Origin: Nectonema munidae
Lineage: Eukaryota; Nematomorpha; Nectonematoida; Nectonematidae
Length of the DNA: 64,000 nt
Reading direction: 5' to 3'
NCBI GenBank assembly: GCA_030549495.1
Contig: JAUIRK010001035.1
Location: 1 to 64,000, forward strand
Each line of letters begins with the position of its first letter. Position 1 is the first letter of the stretch. The translations under genes were made by a program, and so were the position numbers. Under the pieces are notes generated by a model. That model saw nothing but the letters and a program-made list of their open reading frames with translations. It did not search any database and was not told where the DNA came from. Below are positions 11,085 to 21,400 of this stretch, in pieces.

Positions 11085-13795
11085 ATAAATTTGGGGTATT
11101 CTAAGGGAGTAGTTTATAAAGAAAAAAGAAAATATAAATTCATGAGGCTACTTATTGAGAAAAATTGATTAAAACACACATTTTGATCTCTTTATATTAT
11201 CTTTAGAAATTTATATGCAGTAAACAATAATAAAAATAATATTTATTCAAAACATATTTTTTTCGAGGAATCAAAGTGTAAATCAAACCCGCACTTAAAT
11301 TTTGGAGAACTAATTCAAAAGTTATAAGTAAAAAACGAAGGTTAATTTATAAAAAATCGAAAACTAAAAAGATTTTCTAAAAATCTAAAAATAAATTTTG
11401 GTTCTGATAGTAGAGTGGTTTTATAATTGTCTTGGAAATTGTTACAAATTAAAGGTGAACATTTGTTAATTGTCAAAATGTAACAATATAAAAATATACA
11501 AATTAATTTAAGCTATTGTAAGGAAGTAGTTTATAATGAAAAAAGGAATATAAATTCATGAGGTTACTTATTGAAAAAAATTTATTAAAACACATAATTT
11601 GAATTTTTTGATATTTTTTTCTTCAATGAACACATAAATAAGCGTAATCCAAAATATTTTTTGTGACATAGAAATTTTTATGGACTAAACAATAATAAAA
11701 ATAATATTTATCTTTAAAAATAAAAAAGAAAATAAAATTGTATTCTGAAAACTCATAAAAAATGCAATATAAAAAATATGCATCCCTCATCTGCTAATTA
11801 ATGATAATGAAGCCCATGGAATATAAAAACAATAAAATGGTATTTCTCAAATAATTATGATATAAGTAATGTATTCTGAAAACCCATAAAAAATGCTTTA
11901 ATTTGGTATATCGCATGATACATTTTGTTGAGAAATGTGAAAGTTATAAGCGTTTTAATATTTAATTAAAATTTAAGCTAAGAACACTAGAAATAAACTA
12001 AGCGTACACTGGCCCGATAAAATAAACCACACACGCGTGCTAAAGATGTGGTGAAGCGAATGCGAAATAAGAATTCCCTGCGCTCACAAAAGCGTAATGC
12101 AACATGTGTTAATCTTTCTTCGCATAGTTATATGCTAAAATCAATAACAAGCGTGTTAGAATCAATAATATGATTTATTCTTCGCACACTGTCGGTATAA
12201 ATATAACGAATGCCTTCGTTAAAAATCAGAAAGGTTGTATCTAAACTAAATAAAAATTGTTTCGAAATAAAAGTTGACTACGATTATCTAACAAAACTTG
12301 TACATTCGATCGACATTTTTCACTTCAAAAATAATTTTAAATTTATTAGAAAAACATTATACTGACTTATACTACTAACCCATAAAAAGTAAAAAATATA
12401 TATTAATTTTTGACAGTTTTCTTTAACTAAGACATTTTAAAATGTAAAAACCCATATTCTACCTTTGTGAATATAAAATATTGAAAAAATAGTATATAAA
12501 CTCATCACGTTAATTATTGGTATTTTTTGAAACTAGATAAAAGTTGACTGACCTCACATAAGAATTGGAATGTTATTATTTTTCGCACACTGTCGGTATA
12601 AATATAACGAATGTCGTTAAAAATCAGAAAAGTGGTACATAAACTAAATAAAAATTGTTTCGAAATAAAAGTTGACTACGATTATCCAATAAAACTTGTA
12701 CATTCGATCGACATTTTTCACTTCAAAAATAATTTTAAATTTATTAGAAAAACATTATAATAATAATAATATTTTTATTTGTCAAACTGAAAGTTTGTAG
12801 TGATAAAATACCACTTTAAAGGTAAAATTAACATGCTATACACTGACCTATACTACTGACCCATAAAAAAACGAAGGTTAATTTATAAAAAAAATGGAAA
12901 AACTAAAACTATTTTATAAAAATCTACAAATAAATTTAGATTATGATAGTAGAGTGATATTATAATTGTGCTGGAAATTGTTACAAATTATAGGTGAAAA
13001 TTTGTCTAAATGAAACGAGCTTTAGTTTAAAATGCATCCCTCACCTGCTAATTAATGGTAATGTGCCCATTGAATATAAAACAAATAAAATGGTATTTCT
13101 CAAGTACTTATGATATAAGTAATGTATTCTGAAAGCCCATAAAAAATGCTTTAATTTGGTATATCGCATGATGCATTTGCTAATAAATGTGAATGTTAAA
13201 AGCCTTTTAATATTTGACTAAAATTTAAGCTAGAAACACTACAAATAAACTAAGCGTACACTAACCCGATAAAATAAACCACGCACGCGAGCTAAAGATG
13301 TGGTGAAGCGTATGCGAAATAAGAATTCCCTGCGCTCACAATCGCGTAATGCAACATGTGTTAATCTTTCTTCGCATAGTTATGCGCTAAAATCAATAAC
13401 AAGCGTGTTAAAATTTGATTTATTCTTCGCACACTGTCGGTATAAATATAACGAATGCCCTTCGTTAAAAATTAGAAAGGTTGTATCTAAACTAAATAAA
13501 AGTTGTCTATGATTATCCAACAAAACTCGTACATTCGATCGACATTTTTCACTTCAAAAATAATTTTAAATTTATTAGAAAAACATTATACTGACCTATA
13601 CTACTGACCCTTAAAAAGTAAAAAATAAATATTAATTTTCGACTGTTTTCTTTAACTAAGACATTTTAAAATGTAAAAACCCATATTCTACCTTTGTGAA
13701 TATAAAATATTGAAAAAATAGTATATAAACTCATTACGTTAATTATTGGTATTTTTTAAAACTAGATAAAAGTTGACTGACCTCACATAAAAGCA
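11085..13795. repeat. Region of nested noncoding duplications
   Basis: Several blocks recur. A 100-bp block at 11089-11190 returns at 11505-11601. A composite of about 780 bp at 11781-12560 returns at 13031-13790, a period of about 1.25 kb. A shorter part (CGCACACTGTCGGTATAAAT onward) has a third copy at 12585-12770. The blocks hold CG-containing segments (CACACGCGTGC, GGTGAAGCG) that stand out from the AT-rich background. No conserved protein frame spans the copies. Confidence 0.85.
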
Positions 13796-14256
13796 GATTT
13801 TAGAAAAATGAAAATATATTTATTTGTATAACCTAGCCTATGTTAACCACAAAGAGTATACCTTTCCAATGATACCATTTTCATTCAATTTTTTTTTAAA
13901 ATCTTCACATTATTCTCCACTCAAAAGGTGGTCCGTAATTTTTTCAAAAATTTAGACCAAATTTTCCAAGTAAAGTCCATTTATTAAAATTTTTTAAAAC
14001 TTTTGCAAAAATAAATTATTCTAGAGTATGTAGCAAACTATAAGCTTTCTAATGATATATATATATCATGAAAAAGAAATATTGAAAACAATTTAATTCT
14101 TTCTGCAAATCAAACAATCAAACAAGTTAAGTGTTTTGAACTTTTAGGTAAAATTTTTGAAATGTGGCTTTCAATATGTATGTAAATTATTTTTTGAAAA
14201 TGTTATTTTAAGTATATTTTTATTAGCATTTTATGATTTACACATTTAAATATATA

Positions 14257-14347
14257 ATAAGGCTGGCAAGTTGTCTCCCCATAGGTCTTGCCAGACCTCT
14301 GATAAGGCTGACAAGTTGTTTCTCCAGAGGTCTTTCTAGACCCCTGA
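14257..14347. repeat. 45-bp tandem duplication
   Basis: Two copies start at 14257 and 14302 with ATAAGGCTGGCAAGTTG and ATAAGGCTGACAAGTTG, each ending in AGACCYCTGAT. No gene context is known. Confidence 0.8.
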
Positions 14348-14721
14348 TATATATAATTGTTAAGATTTTAACATAAACGTGTTTTAGCACTTTAACTTCT
14401 CAATGAAGTTTGTTCACCTTTAAAAAGAATCTCAACTTCTGCATGGCAATTAATGTCAGCAGAAAGAAAAGAAAATTAATACTGCTTTAATTTAGAAAAA
14501 AATATCTGCAAAGAGTAATACTTGAAGAATTTTTATTAACATTTTGGAACTTCAGAATGTTCATATTTTAAAATCCTATAAAGTAATCAATTTTTGTAGA
14601 ATAATGGTTTTACTGAGGAACACTTAGTAAATATTAATTTTAACTTTTTATAGATATTTTAATATGCGTTGTACTAAAAACTTTATTTAATTCAAATTTT
14701 TAATATGTAAGTTAATAGTAA

Positions 14722-14853
14722 AAAGGGGTGTTTTCATCGTGAAGGCACAATTGAACCGCTTGTATCGAACTATGAGAAGTAGGCTTGATGGGGGATTGAA
14801 CCCAAGACCTTGAGTTATCGAAACCGAGTACCTAACCAAACTTACTGAAGCCC
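14722..14853 (-). mobile_element. tRNA-derived SINE, copy 2
   Basis: On the minus strand it reads TTAGGTACTCGGTTTCGAT, a B box GGGTTCAATCCC, then CAATTGTGCCTTCACGATGA and CACCCC. It lies 230 bases upstream of the ARPC1 start codon, so it could sit in the promoter or 5' UTR region. Confidence 0.85.
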
Positions 14854-15083
14854 TTATAAATATTCTAGAGTATATGTAAATGCTAAAGTAATTTTAAACT
14901 AGAGTATATGTATGCTAGAGTAATGTAAATGACCCTTATAAATATGTCTTAAAAAGTTCACGTTTTTACATTACATTTTTAATAAATACATAAATTTTTT
15001 TAGTGTATTTATAACAAACTTTTATATCTAAACTAATTAATGTAGAAAAGTTTGATTATTTTCTAAGTATTTAAGTTTTATTT

Positions 15084-15414
15084 ATGAAGATAGCCAAACC
15101 ATTTAACTTTGGATCTCCTATAAGCTGTCATGCTTGGAATAAATATTATAATCAAATTGCTCTTTCTTTTAGTGATAATCTAATCCATATTTTTTTATGG
15201 TCTAATAATTTTTGGCAACACAATAATATTTTAAACGACCATGAGCTAAGAGTTACTTCTATTGATTGGAGTCCAACTTGTTCGGATACCCTTGTATCTT
15301 GTTCTGAAGATCGTAATGCTTTTGTTTGGAAAAATCTTTGTGGAAAATGGACTGCAACAATGGTGATTCTTAGATTTGATAGGGCTGCATTGTGTCTTAA
15401 GTGGTCTCCATTAG
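15084..15414 (+). CDS. ARPC1: ARPC1 exon 1 (first coding exon)
   Basis: The exon encodes residues 1-110, covering the first WD40 blades. It contains SPISCHAWN, HELRVTSIDWSP and DRNAFVWK. It ends at WSPL plus one base of a split glycine codon, before the donor GTTATC. Reading on past the donor gives a stop within about 15 codons. Intron 1 that follows is 3.66 kb and carries two SINEs. Confidence 0.93.
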
Positions 15415-18400
15415 GTTATCTTAAAATTTATATTATTTTTGATTATATTTATTATTAAATTTTTTGATGTATAGCGTGTTTTAGTTTTTATTGTGTTTCC
15501 TTTGCCAATAACATTATCACTCCCTTAAAAGTTATTGATATATCTATTAATGGAATATAAAATTAATTTATTGGATGATCCATCAAAAAACTTTTTAAAA
15601 TTAACGTTTTTTGAACTATATAAAAATTGGATAATAAATTTCTCAAAAAGTAGAATTCAAGGGTGTCAAACCGAAATTATTTAGGTGCGAAATTACAAGA
15701 GTCTTTGAACCTCATTACACTTTTTAATTTCCATTATACAATCTGCCCACCGTAACACAATTTTAACAAATTGAAAAAAGTATCATAATTTATAAAAAAA
15801 ATTTAATGTGATATATTGTATTGCTGAACCAGCAATAATCGAAAATTTGAACGAAAACAACTTTATTGTAAAGGGAGAGATTGAGGCGTCTTCGATCTTC
15901 ACGGAATTTGGCTTATAGGATAGCCTTTATGGATTAGCTGATTGGTAGCTTTGGGAGTTGGTTATGTTATTATTAATTTAGTGGTATGCTCATTTTTTAT
16001 GAAAATCAATTTAATGTGTCAAAAAATTGACTAAACCTGTCAACCAATGTCAAATATATAAACTTGAAAATAAATTTTACTTGCAGTAATTATCTGCTAA
16101 TTATTTTCATGAATTATCTAATAAACCAACTTTCGGTGTTTAATTCAAACAAAATATTGCATTAGTCAGTAAATTAAGTATCTCGATAGGACCTCTATTT
16201 TCCTGGTTGCAAATTCGTTTAGGGTCATTCACAATTGATGTCAATCAAAGAATGGACGAGGTGTGTGTCGATAAGTTGACAAATGAAGAATTTGTAAACT
16301 AAAAAAATAGTCATACGTTGACAATAGGGGGGAGGGGGGTGTTAAAATTATGCAAAAAAGATTGATGTCAATTGTGAATGACCCGGCTGGTAGTCTCTAC
16401 TTTATTTCTTATCTTTACCCTTTTTTTTTAACAAAGGGCCTAATTAAGAACCAACTTGCACTAGAGTGCCCTAAGCATAAAATCGGGTTTTATAAAAAGC
16501 ATTTTTTAATTAAATCTGAAATATTATTCTGGGTACTTAAATTGAATTCAAATTGCTGCATATATATATAAACCAGTGTTCTATACCTTTTACAGTATGT
16601 AATTTAGCTTTTCTGCGATCTGTGATCGAAAAAACTTTTTTAAGGATTTATTTTGAACAGATTTTACCCGCTATCAAATCATTATGATTAAAGAATCTTC
16701 TTCATGATCTCAGGCTTTTTTATCATTATCTTGTATTTTATTATTAGGGGATAATAAAGTGTCTACCAATCTCAGTTCAAAAGTTTTAATATACGAAACT
16801 TTATTTTGTTGAATATATGATGCGGCCCGGCCTCGCCCTGACTCTTCCTCCATTGGCCGCCAGGTAATTTCCGTTTGAGACACCTGCTCTAAAGTGTCTG
16901 ACTTCGTAACCCTGATTTCATTTATGTTTTTAATTTCTCTGTAGAAAAAAACCCTGAAAATTTTTATCCGTGAAATTACTTTTGGATATTTAATATGTTT
17001 CATCATAGTTTGAATATTCTTCCTTCAAAAAATGTTAACCGTGTTTTCACGAATAAATAATTTTTTTGAATCAAACTTAAAACTATGCCGTTGATACTAT
17101 AAAAAGAAAAAATTTGATGCTGAATCGAACCCAACACTTCTCCCTAACCAAGCGAAGTATCTAGCCAACCTTACTCAGGTCTCCTATAAATAAAAGAGTA
17201 TTATGAGGTTTTGGAAATTAAAGGTATTCAAAAAAGGCCAGTCTCGGAAAAAGGTTTAGTTATCACTGGGTTCTAAAATAAAACCCTCACACTTTTTCAA
17301 GGAAATAGTGTTTTTGTTGATTATTATCATTTAAATATCAGAAAGAGAATGGATCAATTAGATGAGTAGTAAAAAATTTATTCTTATTTTCAATCCACTT
17401 TTGCGTTTTCCTATTCTGAAAAAGGATGCTTTTTAGACTATAGAAATATATATTATATGCGAAATAAAGCTCACAACAGTGCCAAAAGGCTTCTTTTTAC
17501 GCTACTTATATAAATATCAGATGTTGCATATAAAAACTTTTACTCTACACTCGAAAATGGTGCGATGTGAAGGTAGTAACGAATAGTTGCCCACCCCCAT
17601 ACTAACTCATCTTGTCATCTTTCGTAGATGTACGTAATGACAAGTTGCTCGTAGAAATTTTGAAGCAATTCAAGAATATCTTATAAACAATTCATCCATT
17701 TGAATTCGAGCTTTCTGTTTCAATGAAATTTTATGAAAGCATACCATTTTCATTTCTCGGTAAGCGCGTGTCACACTGTTCCTTGAAGGGTTAACATTGG
17801 TTATAGTTTTTTAGCAATAGTTAGCTAGCTACCTAGATTGTAATGTTAATTTAGAAATCAATTCAAGGATAAGAACTTATTTTTTGATCAATTCAAGATT
17901 AGATGTCTCAGTTTAAATTTCCTACTAATGAAATTTAAAAAAATGAGTCTTTTGAAATGAGAGTAGTCAGTCAAATGTGGGGCGATTGTGTTACTTTGAT
18001 CTTTTATACTTTATATTATGCATTTGAAAATTGTTTTGCCTTCTTTTAACTCTTTAAGACATTGGTTTTCTAAAGTTAATCATCTGTTTTTCTTTTCAAT
18101 GAGTTTTTATTTAACTTAAAGCATACGATTTTTATTTTTGGGACGCTGTTGTCTCACTGTGCTTGAAAGTGTTAGACAAGTAGTAAAACTGTTAGAGTAT
18201 AATGAGTTAGATGTAGCTAAATCATTGAATAAATGCTTTTATATGCAGATTTGAAAAAAACGTTTGCTTAAACGGGGGTGTGAGTAAGGTTGGTTAGATA
18301 CTAGGCTTGGATAACGCAAGGTCTTGGGTTCGATCTCGCATCAAGCCTACTCTCCTCATAATTCGATACAAACGTCGCAATTGTGCCTTCTGAATGAAAA

Positions 18401-21400
18401 CACCTCTTGTTACCTTTACTTTTGGGGTTTTCTGAAAAAATAATTAATTTTGTTCATACGATATTTTTTTGAAAACTTGGAAAAATCTTTCTAAAGTATT
18501 TCAGTAAAGCTATTATGACCAGCCATAGTGTACTGGCTAGACGTAACTTGAAGTAATAAAGGATTTGGCTTGAGAACTTCAGCTCGCTGTAAGGTTTTAC
18601 AAAAAAGAAAAAAAGCAGTCTGATTTTTAGCACGAGATATTTTTTGTTTATGATAAGAAGAGAACCTGTAGCATAATTTTTAACAAAATAAGTTTTCAAT
18701 TATTTATTCATAAATTGGTGAGCCCTAGCAAGTCTTGCTAGCTTTTTCAGAAGAAAGCATTTTCTGTCCATGTATTAGATGAGAAATGAGGGTAATGCTT
18801 ATTCCTTGTGTTTTCAATATGTGGACAAAATTTGAGAATATTCGTTTCACATCTGCAATGCTTGGGTAAATGGACATTAAATTGGATGCGCATATAATAA
18901 TAGTCTGTATTGGGATTTTCTGGGTATGCGTAATATTTTTCGAGTTTTGAATTCTAAGTTCTATATGTATGGAGGCTGTAATGACTTTGTCGTTCAAAAT
19001 CTCATTTGGGTCATCGTCTGACTACCCTGCCCCTGTTTTTTTTATATCTTTAACTCAAAGACTTCCTTTTTCAGGCAACAAATTTGCAGTGGGTGGTTTT
19101 GGAAAAATTGGAATTTGCTACTACGATGCCGTTAACAATTGGTGGCTGAGTAAGCACATTAAAAAAGTTTGTAATGGCGGCATTCAATGCGTTGACTGGC
19201 ATCCGAATAACGCTGTTATCGCAGTCGGCTCTACCTCTTTTTCGTTGAAGTAAAGCTTGGGAGTCGTGTGCCATCGCTTTTAATGTCGCGCTTTGTTTTT
19301 TTGTGATCTAGAATGTTCAGTGCACATCACGAAGAATTTGACTCAGGTGTGTCTGGTGCTTCTCAATTCTCTGAATGGGGTGTTTCCTCTAACTTTGGGA
19401 ATCTTCTCAAAGAGTACTACGACAAAGAATGTATATTTTTCCTCTATATAAATAAATAGTCATATTTCTTCGGGTTGACGACCTTGTATATTCTTCATGC
19501 CGATGCATATATTATAAATAAGTCAAAAAAAGTAATTTTGACATTTTTGTCACATGTTTTGATATTGTGAATCTCATAAAAAATTGCGATGATGGGCCTG
19601 CAATTTTTTAACTGAAATTTGTAACTTTTTTTCAAAAATTTGAATAAATTTTGCTGTCCAGAAAACCCCGGGGTTCGCATCGTCTAACAAAATTTGTTGA
19701 AAATGTGTTTTAATGGAGAAACACGTATTACGCGATCCAGATGTTTCATAAGTTTAACTGCGTGAGCATCGTATGTACTTGCACATTTAACATTTTTCAA
19801 TGAATTAATGCTAATAAGAACATCATTGGTGGAAATTTCATTGTAAACCAAAATGGAATTAGATAAGTTATCTTTATTAGCATGCTGCATTCTTCCATCA
19901 ATTAAACTTTGGTATTTTTCTCTGAAAAAAAATATCAATTTACACATTAGATAAAATTCTCGCTTCCATCTATTTATTTCCAATTTTGATTGAAATTTCA
20001 TTAGTTTTATTTTATTCCTATAATAATGATTGAATTCTTTCGATAATATTTGTTGTATTGTTTTTTTCAACGAATTTTTCATATTAATTTTTCCTTGTAA
20101 TCTTTTGATACTTTTTATTAAAAAGGTTGAACGCTGATTTCAAATTAAAATACGTGCTTTTTCACGATATCAAGAAGGTAAAATTAGTCATTCAGTTATT
20201 ATTTTTATACTTATTACCTTTTCTTTTTATGGATTCTCTAAGACAATATATCTTTGCTTCGATTAAAAGTTTACAATTATTTTACAGAATTCTGCAGCAG
20301 ACAGATGATTTATTGAAAAATTGATGTCCCTTATTTTTTACAAAATAAAACGCTTTGATTATGGAAAAACATCAATAGTGACTGACTATGATAACATGAT
20401 TGAATAAAATAAGACTATGGATCATAACAATGTTTTTCTAATATAAGGTATACTATAGAGATATATCAACAAGAGTACGTTGAAAAAATACGTTTAGACC
20501 CATCTAATGTTAAAAACAGCATAAATTCAACTGTATTTGTTTACCAATAATGGTATATTTAAAAGTATGTTATATTCATTTATCTGTCACATTCGCCCCA
20601 AAAAACGAATCTAAGATTTGATGCCTCCTGCTCTACTAATAACGCGTATATTTTGCTATTAAAATTACCGAATTGTGGATATGTTTGTAACCTTTTTTTA
20701 GCTGGTTGGATTTTGAATACAGCATTTTCACCATGTGGAAAGTTTGTAGTGTGGGTCTCATTTGTGAACACGATTTCTTTGGTTTCGTGCAAGAATTCAG
20801 ATGAAGTCATTAAAATACGCACTCTGTATCACCTGCCTTTCACATCTGTTCATTGGATTACACCCCAGAATTTCGTCTGTGCCGTATGCTCTTTTTCTCC
20901 ATTTTCCTATCTCTCAAAATTCCCTTTATTTTTGTAAAGCAAATTTATTTATTTTCTCCATGTGTGCGCATATTTATGCCGCTTTTTTTCAATTTTTACA
21001 ATAATGCTAATTATAAAATGATTTTAGCAATTTTTTTCTGAGAAATAGTAGTCACAAGTTTCATTTATGCTTGACATACAGATTAGATTCAAAGTTAGGT
21101 GCTTATCTTCAATTTGCTAAAATGTAATGCTTTTTCTTGATTTGATTTCAATAAATACTACTACACAGCCCATACTTTCTTGGCGTTTTTTTATAATGAC
21201 CTCCTTTTACGCTAGTAAATATTTTAAGCATCTCCCTTATAAAATTACTTTTTGGAAAGCATCTTTTGAAGTGTTCGAAAAAAAAATTAATTAATAAGGT
21301 ACTAATAATCTTCTATTTTTAACACTTTTATCAACTTTTTATATAAAATATATATTATATATATGACCCTAAGATTTTTGTGTTAACTCTCCATGTCCAC

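Noticed and set aside
13300-13512. 70-codon ORF starting MVKRMRNKNSL
   Set aside because: It lies in a duplicated noncoding block. The frame is not kept in the other copy and there is no recognised family.
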